Shown here: piece after piece, positions 42,140 to 50,397 of the stretch
Layout of the letters: each line of letters begins with the position of its first letter
Position numbering within the stretch: the first letter of the stretch is position 1
From: JAMCUI01 sp964520615
Lineage (GTDB): Bacteria; Patescibacteriota; Microgenomatia; 2-02-FULL-39-11
Length of the DNA: 64,000 bases
Direction of reading: 5' to 3'
Assembly (NCBI GenBank): GCA_964520615.1
Contig: CAZFNL010000137.1
Coordinates: 62,001 to 126,000, forward strand
Notes under the pieces: generated by a model
Told to the model about the DNA's origin: nothing
What the model saw: only the letters and a program-made list of their open reading frames with translations
Databases searched by the model: none
Made by a program: the position numbers and the translations under genes

Positions 42140-43084
42140 TTATTTCCTTGAAACGTACTTTGTCTTATACCAATTTATTGTCTCTCTCAACCCAATCTCA
42201 AAATCTGTATGCGCATTAAAACCAAACTCTTCTCGCGCTCTTGACGTATCCAGTTTTCTTCTAGGCTGGCCGTCAGGTTTTGTCTTATCCCAAATAATTT
42301 TACCGGAGTATCCTGAAAGATTGCATACGAGTTCAACTAGATCCTTTATAGATATCTCAAATCCTGCTCCTAGATTTACAGGATTAGGCTTATTATATTT
42401 TTCTCCAGCTAAAATAATTCCTTCAGCAGCATCCTCAACATATAAAAATTCACGTGTGGGTTTACCTGTACCCCACACTGTAATCGAATTTTCCTTTTTT
42501 TGCTTTGCGTCAAAAACTTTTTTTATAAGAGCAGGTATGACGTGAGATGAGACCGGATCAAAGTTATCACCGGGACCGTAAAGGTTGACGGGTAAAAGAA
42601 ATATTGAATTAAATCCATATTGTTGTCTGTATGCCTGTGATTGTACCAGAAGCATTTTCTTTGCTAGACCATAGGGAGCATTGGTTTCTTCAGGATATCC
42701 CATCCATAGGTTTTTTTCCTTAAAAGGAACCGGAGTAAATTTAGGGTAAGCGCATATGGTTCCCAAAGCAATAAATTTCTTCACTCCTGCCTTCCTGGCC
42801 TCCTCCATAAGATAAGTACCCATCAATATGTTGTCATAAAACATTTCACCTGGATGGGCTAAATTGAAACCTATTCCTCCAACTTTTGCCGCCAGATGTA
42901 TTACCAAATCCTTATTCTTTACTACCCTGCGGCAATTCACTATTTCCCTCAAATCATGGTCTTTCGATCTGGGCACAAAAACTTCTGCACTCAAATCCTT
43001 TAACTTACGAGTCAAATGGCTCCCTAGAAATCCGGCTCCCCCTGTCACCAGTACTTTTTTGTTTTTCCAGAAGTTATTATTCAT
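42140..43084 (-). CDS. fcl: GDP-L-fucose synthase
   Basis: A 314-residue extended SDR with the marks of GDP-4-keto-6-deoxymannose 3,5-epimerase-4-reductase. GGAGFLGSH (15-23) binds NADP; VGGIGFNLAHPGEMFYDN (68-85) is typical for Fcl; T109 and C111 (LGTICAYP) match the catalytic Ser and Cys positions; Y138-GLA-K142 is the catalytic pair. GTGKPTREFLYV and PDGQPRRKLD are family motifs. It completes GDP-L-fucose, the donor for the GT10 and GT11 proteins at 6502, 9441 and 16593. The preceding GDP-mannose 4,6-dehydratase (Gmd) is not in the window. It starts 3 nt after the GT2 stop at 43088. Confidence 0.93.
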   Translation of the reverse strand: MNNNFWKNKKVLVTGGAGFLGSHLTRKLKDLSAEVFVPRSKDHDLREIVNCRRVVKNKDLVIHLAAKVGGIGFNLAHPGEMFYDNILMGTYLMEEARKAGVKKFIALGTICAYPKFTPVPFKEKNLWMGYPEETNAPYGLAKKMLLVQSQAYRQQYGFNSIFLLPVNLYGPGDNFDPVSSHVIPALIKKVFDAKQKKENSITVWGTGKPTREFLYVEDAAEGIILAGEKYNKPNPVNLGAGFEISIKDLVELVCNLSGYSGKIIWDKTKPDGQPRRKLDTSRAREEFGFNAHTDFEIGLRETINWYKTKYVSRK

Positions 43085-43087
43085 ATA

Positions 43088-43873
43088 TTATTTAATAACA
43101 GTGTAAGCGGTTAGAGTGAAAATATCATGTAACCTGTGTATTATAGGTAACACTCCCTTGTCGTGTTCTTTGACCACTTCATAACCTTCATCAAACAATT
43201 TCTTAACATTTTTTGAGCTTTTGGATTCATCATGAAGTCTGAATGACGCTAAATAATCATCGATAAAACCCAATTTATATATTCTACTCATTCTTAACCA
43301 ATAATCATAGTCCATAGTATAATAAAGACTGGTATCAAATAACCCTACTGATTTTACCGTCTCACGTCTCCAAAAAGTCGCTGGTTGTGAAATAAAGTTC
43401 ACTACAGAAAGGCTGACTGAATTTCTAAAATACTTCAACCAGAAGTTCTTGTATAATGTAATTAGCTTCCTAATTTCTTTGCCTTTTTCATTTATTATCT
43501 TACACATCCCAGTAGTCCAAAATATATCTGGATTTGTCGAAAAAAAGTCAGCAATTTTTTCTATACTTCCCGGTAATAAAATATCATCTGAGTTAAGATA
43601 AGTGACTATATCCCCAGTCACTTTTTCCATCCCTTTATTTATCGCGTCTGTTTGACCATTATCTTTTTTGGACATCCATTGAATTTTTTTACCGTATCTT
43701 TTTAATACCGGAATCGTATCATCTTTTGAACCTCCATCAATTATCCAATATTCCAAATTCTTATATCCCTGGGAAAGAACCGAGTCTATAGTTTCTGCAA
43801 TAAAGTTACCCTGATTGAAGGAAGGGGTAATTACACTAATTTTGGGAAGAGGATTTTTTTTCATTTTTTCCAT
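43088..43873 (-). CDS. family 2 glycosyltransferase
   Basis: A 261-residue GT2 enzyme of the WcaE/SpsA-like type. ISVITPSFNQGNFI (12-25), WIIDGGSKDDT (43-53) and N94-S95-D96-D97 form the donor site; KDNGQTDAINKG (70-81) is a conserved stretch of this subgroup that contacts the nucleotide. MDYDYWLRMS is the acidic catalytic-base segment. AAGGAG lies four nucleotides before the ATG at 43873 and supports this start despite a 38-nt overlap with the DUF2304 gene. It likely adds a hexose to the cytoplasmic glycan precursor. It lies directly before the GDP-fucose synthase gene. Confidence 0.86.
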   Translation of the reverse strand: MEKMKKNPLPKISVITPSFNQGNFIAETIDSVLSQGYKNLEYWIIDGGSKDDTIPVLKRYGKKIQWMSKKDNGQTDAINKGMEKVTGDIVTYLNSDDILLPGSIEKIADFFSTNPDIFWTTGMCKIINEKGKEIRKLITLYKNFWLKYFRNSVSLSVVNFISQPATFWRRETVKSVGLFDTSLYYTMDYDYWLRMSRIYKLGFIDDYLASFRLHDESKSSKNVKKLFDEGYEVVKEHDKGVLPIIHRLHDIFTLTAYTVIK

Positions 43874-44201
43874 TCAACTCCTTCATAGCCAGCTTTTGTA
43901 CTAACTTTGTCAGTTCATGACGTAAATCCTGAAGATAAACATAAAGCCTGAAAACAAGATAAAAAAGAAGTACAATTGAAGCGTAAATAACAAGATCTAC
44001 TCCACGGCCTATACCCAAAATCCTTGCGATATCCCCAGAAATGGATGGATAAATGATGATTGCCAAAGCAGACCCGAAAAGCAAAACCCAAAATATAAAC
44101 CCAAAAAATGTTACTTCTCCACTTCTGAAGCGTAAGAAAACACGCGACAAGGCAAATAGAACAAAAATACTTAAGATCGCTTGTGTAAATACTAAATGCA
44201 T
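43836..44201 (-). CDS. DUF2304 membrane protein
   Basis: A 121-residue protein with three hydrophobic segments (about 5-22, 31-52 and 69-90) and a charged C-terminal tail. This pattern and the sequence around RFRSGEVTFFGFIFW match DUF2304. Members usually sit beside GT2 polyprenyl-phosphate glycosyltransferases, as here (DPM1-like gene 4 nt upstream), and may act as membrane anchor or partner for the soluble catalytic subunit. That partnership is inference from context; no enzyme activity is known to me. It overlaps the following GT2 gene by 38 nt. Confidence 0.85.
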   Translation of the reverse strand: MHLVFTQAILSIFVLFALSRVFLRFRSGEVTFFGFIFWVLLFGSALAIIIYPSISGDIARILGIGRGVDLVIYASIVLLFYLVFRLYVYLQDLRHELTKLVQKLAMKELNGKNEKKSSSQN

Positions 44202-44205
44202 AAAT

Positions 44206-44886
44206 CTATCTTACCAACCTCAAAAGCAAATTTATTAAGACTGTCGGAGCATTACTCAATTTCTGTCCTTTATTCAGTGAATAGTCAGAATAAACGGGAT
44301 TTATAGATATCTCTGAAAATCTCAATTTGTTACTTTTTATTTCCTTAAAAAATTCGCTTGAGACTTCCATTCCGTCTGTCTGCAATTTAATTTTGTTTAT
44401 TGCCTTATTATTAAATGCCCTCAGTCCAGATTGTGAATCAGAAGTCCAAATGTGGTAAAGAATAAAAGTTAATATGTTTGCCAATTGGTTTATCAATCTT
44501 CGGGAAAAAGGTACATGTGTCTTACTTTTCCATCTGGTACCTATAACCACATCTGATTTTTGAGAAAGAATAGGTTTAATAACATCAGATATATACTTTG
44601 ACTCATGTTGTCCATCAGCATCAAAAGTCACCAAAATATCATAATTTCTCGGCAAAGCAAATGCAAATATAGTCTTAAGCGCTCCCCCTAATCCTCTATT
44701 TATTATATGATGCAAAACTATAACCTTTTTAGACTCTGCGACTTCCCTTGTCCTATCAATCGATCCGTCATCAACAACAACTACATCTATTCTATCAACT
44801 CCTAATAATCTTTTAGGTAGGGATGAAATTACTTTTCCAATCATTTTTTCCTCATTGTAAGCCGGTATTCCTATCAATAGTCTCAT
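44206..44886 (-). CDS. DPM1-like polyprenyl-phosphate glycosyltransferase (GT2)
   Basis: A 226-residue soluble GT2 enzyme. IGIPAYNEEKMI (5-16), VVVDDGSIDRT (37-47) and D89-A-D91-G-Q-H (89-94) are the DPM1-type sites; GTRWKSK and SGLRAFN are further family motifs. It should make a polyprenyl-phosphate-linked sugar. The DUF2304 protein encoded next probably brings it to the membrane, and the PIG-V-like gene just upstream could use its product. The 35-nt gap upstream has CTTAATT/AATTAAG arms around a minus-strand TATAAA that lies 8 nt before the ATG, a possible promoter with an almost leaderless start; weak -35 only. Confidence 0.87.
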   Translation of the reverse strand: MRLLIGIPAYNEEKMIGKVISSLPKRLLGVDRIDVVVVDDGSIDRTREVAESKKVIVLHHIINRGLGGALKTIFAFALPRNYDILVTFDADGQHESKYISDVIKPILSQKSDVVIGTRWKSKTHVPFSRRLINQLANILTFILYHIWTSDSQSGLRAFNNKAINKIKLQTDGMEVSSEFFKEIKSNKLRFSEISINPVYSDYSLNKGQKLSNAPTVLINLLLRLVR

Positions 44887-44921
44887 TGCTTAATTTTATA
44901 GGAGAATTAAGATGTATTCAA

Positions 44922-46118
44922 TCAGCTTACCCAATGACCTCTTGTAAAGAGTACCGTGTAAAAAGAAAGAAGTACAATAAAAATTATCAATAACGCTATC
45001 TTCACCCATTTATTTTTAATAAGCCCAAGAACGATAAAAAGGGGAAACGCTACCAATATATATCGAGGCATACTGGAAAAGGTTCCGGTGAGCGTTGGTA
45101 CCAATATCGTCAACAAAGAAAAAATGAGGTATGACAGCCGGATCTTCTTCAAATAAGAAGTAACTAAAAGTATTATTGATAATATCGTTGCTACAAATTC
45201 AGTAAACGCAATAACAAAAGGTTCTGTCAGAGGATTTAGATTTGAAAAAATCTTAAAATATCTCCAGATTACCTGCGGCAGCAGTATTATTCCTGCTCCG
45301 CTTCTCTGGGCACCAAAAACCGGCTGGGCATGCCAGAAATAGAGAAAATCTCCATATTTCCACTGTAGAAAAATCATATAGGCAAGAAGTCCTATGGGAA
45401 GAATATATGTTATTGGAGAGTGAACTATATAATTCAAATAACTAATTACATCATTAAAATATCGCGTGTACTTTGTCTCTAACTTGTTTGTTTTTGAACC
45501 TTTTCTGCCGATCTTTCCCCTCTTTGCAATAATTTCCTCCCACCATAAGGCAGGAATGAGAAATATACCAACAAGCCTAGTCGCTGAAGCAAGAGCACCC
45601 AAAACTGCCGCCAGCCTGAAATGTTTTTTTCTGGCCGTATAAAACGCACTGAATATAAATAAAAGAAAAATACCTTCGGTATAAAGGCTGCCTAAAAAAA
45701 ATGATGTCGGGAAGAAAACAAAAAAAAGAATCATCCACTTTATTTCATCCTTTTTATAATCAAGCAACAATAACCTTTGAAAAATAAAAAGAACCGCCAA
45801 AAACAAAAGACTTGAAAAAATAATGCCCGTAAAAACCGGGTTTACAAAAAAGATTAAACTATGGATAAACCTAAGAACAAGAGGATAAAGAGGGAAGAAA
45901 ACCTGAGTGTATTGGGCGCTATAACCCCCTTTTGCAATTGTCAGATAGTGTACTCCGTCAAAATTGGCAAAGGACCAAAACCATGCTGGCAAACCCGAAG
46001 GTATAAGAAGCATGTCAGCATAGGGAAAACGGGGGGAAAATGGTAATAGTCCAACACCCAATTGTGCAACAGCAAACAAACCGATTCTCCAAATTAAAAA
46101 TAAAGCAAAAATAAACAT
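44922..46118 (-). CDS. PIG-V-like GT-C mannosyltransferase
   Basis: A 398-residue membrane protein with about nine helices. N53-F-D54-G-V-H57-Y-L-T-I-A-K-G-G-Y (53-66) and F-P-L-Y-P (75-79) match the motifs of the PIG-V/GT76 mannosyltransferase family, where the Asp and His are in the first extracytoplasmic loop. Bacterial members take a polyprenyl-phosphate hexose, often mannose, as donor. The DPM1-like and DUF2304 genes directly downstream could supply it. It lies 6 nt after the GT4 gene at 46125. A polar cytoplasmic loop around residue 205-220 (KRGKIGRKGSKTNKL) is strongly basic. Donor identity is inferred, not shown. Confidence 0.85.
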   Translation of the reverse strand: MFIFALFLIWRIGLFAVAQLGVGLLPFSPRFPYADMLLIPSGLPAWFWSFANFDGVHYLTIAKGGYSAQYTQVFFPLYPLVLRFIHSLIFFVNPVFTGIIFSSLLFLAVLFIFQRLLLLDYKKDEIKWMILFFVFFPTSFFLGSLYTEGIFLLFIFSAFYTARKKHFRLAAVLGALASATRLVGIFLIPALWWEEIIAKRGKIGRKGSKTNKLETKYTRYFNDVISYLNYIVHSPITYILPIGLLAYMIFLQWKYGDFLYFWHAQPVFGAQRSGAGIILLPQVIWRYFKIFSNLNPLTEPFVIAFTEFVATILSIILLVTSYLKKIRLSYLIFSLLTILVPTLTGTFSSMPRYILVAFPLFIVLGLIKNKWVKIALLIIFIVLLSFYTVLFTRGHWVS

Positions 46119-46124
46119 TATGGA

Positions 46125-47189
46125 TTATTTCTTATATGCTACTTCTTTGTATACTTTAACTGTTTCCGAAGCACATTTTTCCCATGTAAAAAATTCTGCT
46201 CTTTTCTTTCCTTTTTGGATTAAATCATATACCAATTCCTTGTTTCCCAATAAATTTAATACTTTTTTTACTACTAAATCGGTATTCTGCGGATCAAACA
46301 TGACCGCTGCATCTCCTGCCACCTCCGGCAAACTGGCAGACTTTGCTGCTACAACAGGACATCCCGCCGCAAAAGCTTCAAGAAGAGGCAATCCGAACCC
46401 CTCGGCAAATGATGGTTGCACATATACTTGTGCCAATTGATATACAACCGCCAATTCGGATACGGCCAATGAACTAACTCTCAATACTTTATCTTCTATT
46501 TCCATCTCTTTCATCAATTCGATCGTTTGAACCAATTCTGTCGATGGTCGCGTAAATCCTTCTCCTACTAAGACTAATTTCAAACCAGAGTTCCTGGCAA
46601 CTAAAACTGAAAAAGCCTTCAGAAAACCTGGAATGTTTTTGTTAAAATTGATATCCCCCACATTTAGTATGAACTTTTTGGGAAGCGACAACCTTTTTAT
46701 AACTTTTTCTTTATAATCTTTGGAATATGCTTTGCCAAATTCCGGTGTTACACCCAGATAGACCACATGTATTTTCTCCTTTTTTATACCGGCAAATCCT
46801 TCAATATCAGTCTGTGATGAAATGGAGTCGGTAATTATTGCACCGGCACTCCAAAGAGAAATTTTCTGCAAATTCCATTTTAGAAAACCCTTCAAACCGG
46901 GTGGAAAATGATTCGGGTAACGAAGAGGGATAAGATCATGGACAGTGACTACGGTAGGCTTTGTCTTTATGAAGGGAAGAGTCAAAAAAAAAGGGTCAAA
47001 ATAAGGAAAATGGATAACATCGACAGTGCAATATTTAATTTCATCGATCGTCCTTAAATTTACTTCAACATCCAGAAGCTTATTCAAAGCAGTATATAGA
47101 TTTTGAGTGTAATTACCGGTTCCGCGCATCTTATGGCCTGCAATCGGAGGAACAACAATTGCAACTTTGAGCTTTTTTCCCTTTATCAT
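46125..47189 (-). CDS. family 4 glycosyltransferase (GT-B)
   Basis: I start at the ATG at 47189, 30 codons inside the longest frame. The extra N-terminus reads from inside the upstream gene and is not GT-like, while 47189 lies directly after that gene's stop. The 354-residue protein has VAIVVPPIAGHKMRGTGNYTQNL as the N-terminal acceptor domain. LNVGDINFNKNIPGFLKAF starts the donor domain and the EX7E motif lies in FAEGFGLPLLEAFAAG. This is close to mannosyl- and glucosyl-type GT4 enzymes such as WbaZ/MtfB. Retaining transfer in the cytoplasm is expected; donor unknown. Confidence 0.88.
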   Translation of the reverse strand: MIKGKKLKVAIVVPPIAGHKMRGTGNYTQNLYTALNKLLDVEVNLRTIDEIKYCTVDVIHFPYFDPFFLTLPFIKTKPTVVTVHDLIPLRYPNHFPPGLKGFLKWNLQKISLWSAGAIITDSISSQTDIEGFAGIKKEKIHVVYLGVTPEFGKAYSKDYKEKVIKRLSLPKKFILNVGDINFNKNIPGFLKAFSVLVARNSGLKLVLVGEGFTRPSTELVQTIELMKEMEIEDKVLRVSSLAVSELAVVYQLAQVYVQPSFAEGFGLPLLEAFAAGCPVVAAKSASLPEVAGDAAVMFDPQNTDLVVKKVLNLLGNKELVYDLIQKGKKRAEFFTWEKCASETVKVYKEVAYKK

Positions 47190-47190
47190 T

Positions 47191-47991
47191 TTACTTGGAA
47201 ATATTTCTAGCTTTCTTCTTCTCCCAATACTTAATATAGGAAACGGGATATCGCAAAGCGGAAAAGAAAGAAAAAACAAATCCGGGGAAACCGTCTAAGA
47301 AGCCTTTATGTCTTACAAAAGTCAAAAGAAACCATAAAGATGGTTTTATAAACATAAAAAAAACTATTGAAGAAAAAGAAATTGAAGTTTTCTTGTCCAT
47401 CAACTCATCGGCAAATATATCGGTATATTTATTGAAATGCTCTAAATAATGCGCGAAATTTGGATACGGGTAATGTAAAAGTGGGTTTTGAAGATATGCA
47501 GTCTCTCCTTCTACAACCGCCTGTTCATGGACGCTTTTACAGGGTAATCTGCCCTTTCCCTTACGGTAAAACCTCAAAGTATAGTCAGGATACTGTCCTC
47601 CTTTTTCAAGAAATCTTCCCAGGAAAAAATTCTTGCGGGGAAGCCAGAAACCGTTTAACGTTCGCTTGTTACTGATAGATTGTTGCTGATCAATAGTAGA
47701 AAGGATTTCTTTTTTAAGTTCCTGAGAAACTACCTCATCGGCATCCAACTGTAGCACCCAGTTCCCTCCTTTGCATGCATCTATCGCTTTTTGTTTGTTA
47801 ATATGGAACATATCCGGATTGTCAGCTGATATAACTTTTGCTTCTAAACCATGGGCAATTTTGACAGTATCATCGGTTGATGAACCGTCTACAACCACAA
47901 TTTCCTCTACCCAATCCTTCACGCTTGTTAGACACTTGGCAATATTTTCTTCTTCGTTATATGCAGCTATGGCAACAGATATTTTGTTCAT
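47191..47991 (-). CDS. WaaE/KdtX-like family 2 glycosyltransferase
   Basis: A 266-residue GT2 enzyme of the WaaE/KdtX branch. SVAIAAYNEEENI (4-16), VVVDGSSTDDT (32-42), D83-A-D85-E (LQLDADEVV) and the later HEQAVVEG segment are the family sites. Known WaaE acts on lipopolysaccharide core; here only a hexose transfer to some glycan can be said. Hydrophobic stretches near 199-222 and 231-250 suggest membrane association. It overlaps the upstream PTPS-related membrane gene by 4 nt and lies 1 nt before the GT4 gene. Confidence 0.85.
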   Translation of the reverse strand: MNKISVAIAAYNEEENIAKCLTSVKDWVEEIVVVDGSSTDDTVKIAHGLEAKVISADNPDMFHINKQKAIDACKGGNWVLQLDADEVVSQELKKEILSTIDQQQSISNKRTLNGFWLPRKNFFLGRFLEKGGQYPDYTLRFYRKGKGRLPCKSVHEQAVVEGETAYLQNPLLHYPYPNFAHYLEHFNKYTDIFADELMDKKTSISFSSIVFFMFIKPSLWFLLTFVRHKGFLDGFPGFVFSFFSALRYPVSYIKYWEKKKARNISK

Positions 47992-49640
47992 GTTTTCCTA
48001 AATTTTATTATGAGATATGACACACACAAAAGTGAGACAAGAGATAAAATATCGCTTGTCTTGCGAAGCGGAGTTTCTATAAATTTTACTTCAACAAGAT
48101 TTTTTCCTGCATCTATTGGTATCTTCATAAAGCCATTATCCATATAATTTACGCTTGTCTGACGGTTGTTTACATAAACATTCCATCCAGGATAATAAAT
48201 CCTGTTTATCTGCAAAACCCCTGACTGGGATGCGGTGACAGAAAGGCTCATATAATTTGATTTTGCCGTATTTATTTCTATTTTCGTGTTATTATCGGAA
48301 AATTCAGCTTTTGGCATGCCGGGTTTAAGAAGCTCTGTTCTTACCCAAATAGGAGTATATTCATCATTCTGATTAGTGGTTGATTCAAGACTAAGATAAA
48401 AGGGCATTGTCCAATTTTGCACTTGATTTATCCTAGTATCGTTTCTCACTGCATATAAAGTAATAAGAACTAAAAAGAAAGCAAAAAGTCCTTTCCAACG
48501 GACAATAGAAGTGGTAAATCCTGCTAGGTAGGAAGCGGCAAAAACAGTCACAGGAAGAACTCTCCATGTAAAATCCACAACCGCTACCTTGCTTATGAGC
48601 CTCCAAAAAAATAATGACGGCTGCAACATAAGAAAGATAGTGAAAAGAAAAATTAAAAAGAAAATCAGCGCTTCTTCTCCTTTGAGTTTTTCCTCTTTAC
48701 CCAATTTGTTCCGAAAAAAAAGCCAAACTATTCCCACAAGACCCGCAACCACCGAAAGCCACTGCCCTATACCCAACTGAAGCGACATGGCTCCTTCCTG
48801 AGCTCTCATCATTCCGTATCCCCAGGGAGAATAAATCAGCTCTTTTATTGTCAAAAAGGTATTTCCGACAAATTCCGGACCCATAATATTGGCAAACACT
48901 GTAAAGTTTCTCTCGATAAGTGACGGGAAAAAGTAATATGCTGACAACCCTATCGAAAGAAACCCTATTGCTGCAAATGACGTAAATATAATCTTCCTGT
49001 TTTTGCTCATGAAAAATGAAATGATAAAATACAAACCTAAAGCCAATATAAAAAGAAAAAACACCATTGCGTGAGAAAAAAGGAGACCAGCTACAGATAA
49101 TGCTCCCACAGCAATCCATCTTAGATTCAATTTTTTATCTTTTTTAATCTCATAAATGGCAAAAAAAAGAAGAGGGGGAAAAATAAAAGCGGTGGCATCT
49201 CCAATTGCCGCCCTAACAAAAATATTGGAAAACCTATAAGGAGCATATTGGTATATAATTGTTCCTACAATAGCCGGAAATGCCCCAAATACTTTTTTTT
49301 GGAAAAAGTACATAGCAATCCCTGAGAGAATATAAGTGACAAGAAAAGTCATCTTTACGCTATCAACCACTGAAAGTCCACCAAGATGAAGCGGTTCCCC
49401 AAAGAACCATGGCATCTGATAGGAAAAGCTGAAGAGCGGATAACCAAAACCGTGCAAAAGGTTTCCGACATAACGCGGCGGAAACTGTCCATCATGCAGA
49501 AGCTTATCAAAATAATACAGTCTGACAATCTGGTGAATACCGTCATGACTTGTATAAAATCCCGGAATAAAAAGATCCTTCAGAGTAAATACAGAAAAAA
49601 GGACAATTAAGGCAATAATTATAAAGTCAGTTTTTTTCAC
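47988..49640 (-). CDS. 6-pyruvoyl-tetrahydropterin synthase-related/YfhO-like GT-C membrane protein
   Basis: A 550-residue membrane protein with about twelve helices. After helix 1 the loop reads FYTSHD33-GIHQIVRLYYFDKLL with R-Y-V-G-N-L-L-H-G-F-G-Y-P further on, matching the PTPS-related/YfhO family, which has a GT-C fold. The extracytoplasmic C-terminal domain (about 415-525) is beta-rich (VTASQSGVLQINRIYYPGWNVYVN), as in YfhO. YfhO is implicated in lipoteichoic acid glycosylation, so surface glycan modification is a fair guess. It overlaps the upstream GT2 gene by 14 nt and the downstream one by 4 nt. Confidence 0.8.
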   Translation of the reverse strand: MKKTDFIIIALIVLFSVFTLKDLFIPGFYTSHDGIHQIVRLYYFDKLLHDGQFPPRYVGNLLHGFGYPLFSFSYQMPWFFGEPLHLGGLSVVDSVKMTFLVTYILSGIAMYFFQKKVFGAFPAIVGTIIYQYAPYRFSNIFVRAAIGDATAFIFPPLLFFAIYEIKKDKKLNLRWIAVGALSVAGLLFSHAMVFFLFILALGLYFIISFFMSKNRKIIFTSFAAIGFLSIGLSAYYFFPSLIERNFTVFANIMGPEFVGNTFLTIKELIYSPWGYGMMRAQEGAMSLQLGIGQWLSVVAGLVGIVWLFFRNKLGKEEKLKGEEALIFFLIFLFTIFLMLQPSLFFWRLISKVAVVDFTWRVLPVTVFAASYLAGFTTSIVRWKGLFAFFLVLITLYAVRNDTRINQVQNWTMPFYLSLESTTNQNDEYTPIWVRTELLKPGMPKAEFSDNNTKIEINTAKSNYMSLSVTASQSGVLQINRIYYPGWNVYVNNRQTSVNYMDNGFMKIPIDAGKNLVEVKFIETPLRKTSDILSLVSLLCVSYLIIKFRKT

Positions 49641-50397
49641 TTTTTCCCTTAAAATGGAATATTGGAAAATCTATGCCGTAATTTTTGAGTAAATACTTCA
49701 CCAGCGTATACAATATCATTATTCCATATCTAGTAGAACGGATAAAATTTATTGAAGATGCTTCAGGAAAATAGCGCACGGGTACTGCAATTTCTCCAAT
49801 GGTAAAACCGGCAGCATGGGCACTAACTAAAATTTCCTGGTCAAAAACAAAGTCATCTGAAAATTTATCTAAAGGCAACCTCTTTAGAACATTACTGCTA
49901 AAAGCACGAAAACCTGTATGGTATTCGGAAAGATTCAGATCAAGAATGATATTCTCAAAAAGTGTAAGAACTCTGTTGCTTATATACTTATATAAAGGCA
50001 TCCCTCCTAAAAGAGCCTCTTTTCTGCTTCTTATCCTGCTCCCTAGCATGATATCAAACTTTCCGTCAATGATTGGTTGTACCAGATATTTAGTCAAAGT
50101 GGCATCATACTGATAATCAGGATGAATCATCACTATTATATCGGCATTTTTCCCCAACGCCTCCCTATAACAAGTCTTCTGATTACCTCCGTATCCCAAA
50201 TTTTTATCATGAACAAATACGGTAAGTTTCAGCTTTTTGGCAATTTCCACAGTACTGTCGGCGCTATCATCATCTACAACTATCACTTCATCTACTGCGT
50301 CTTTGGGAATATCATTGTAGGTTTTTTTTATGGTCTTTTCGGCATTGTATGCCGGCATAACAACTACAACTTTCTTCCCTTTAGTATTTTTTGTCAT
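49627..50397 (-). CDS. DPM1-like family 2 glycosyltransferase
   Basis: I start at the ATG at 50397, 12 codons inside the longest frame, giving a 17-nt overlap with the flavoenzyme gene. The 256-residue protein has KVVVVMPAYNAEKTI, VVDDDSADST and, at the metal site, H92-P-D94-Y-Q-Y-D98 in place of DxD, a variant of a known DPM1-like subgroup. SEYHTGFRAF supports the subgroup. A C-terminal hydrophobic stretch (ILYTLVKYLLK) may hold it to the membrane. It may load a polyprenyl phosphate for the PTPS-related GT-C protein encoded next; that pairing is inference. Confidence 0.82.
   Translation of the reverse strand: MTKNTKGKKVVVVMPAYNAEKTIKKTYNDIPKDAVDEVIVVDDDSADSTVEIAKKLKLTVFVHDKNLGYGGNQKTCYREALGKNADIIVMIHPDYQYDATLTKYLVQPIIDGKFDIMLGSRIRSRKEALLGGMPLYKYISNRVLTLFENIILDLNLSEYHTGFRAFSSNVLKRLPLDKFSDDFVFDQEILVSAHAAGFTIGEIAVPVRYFPEASSINFIRSTRYGIMILYTLVKYLLKNYGIDFPIFHFKGKSEKN

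Noticed and set aside
47190..47279. Upstream start of the GT4 gene at 46125.
   Set aside because: The added 30 residues are not part of a GT-B fold and read inside the preceding gene; the internal ATG at 47189 fits the gene border.
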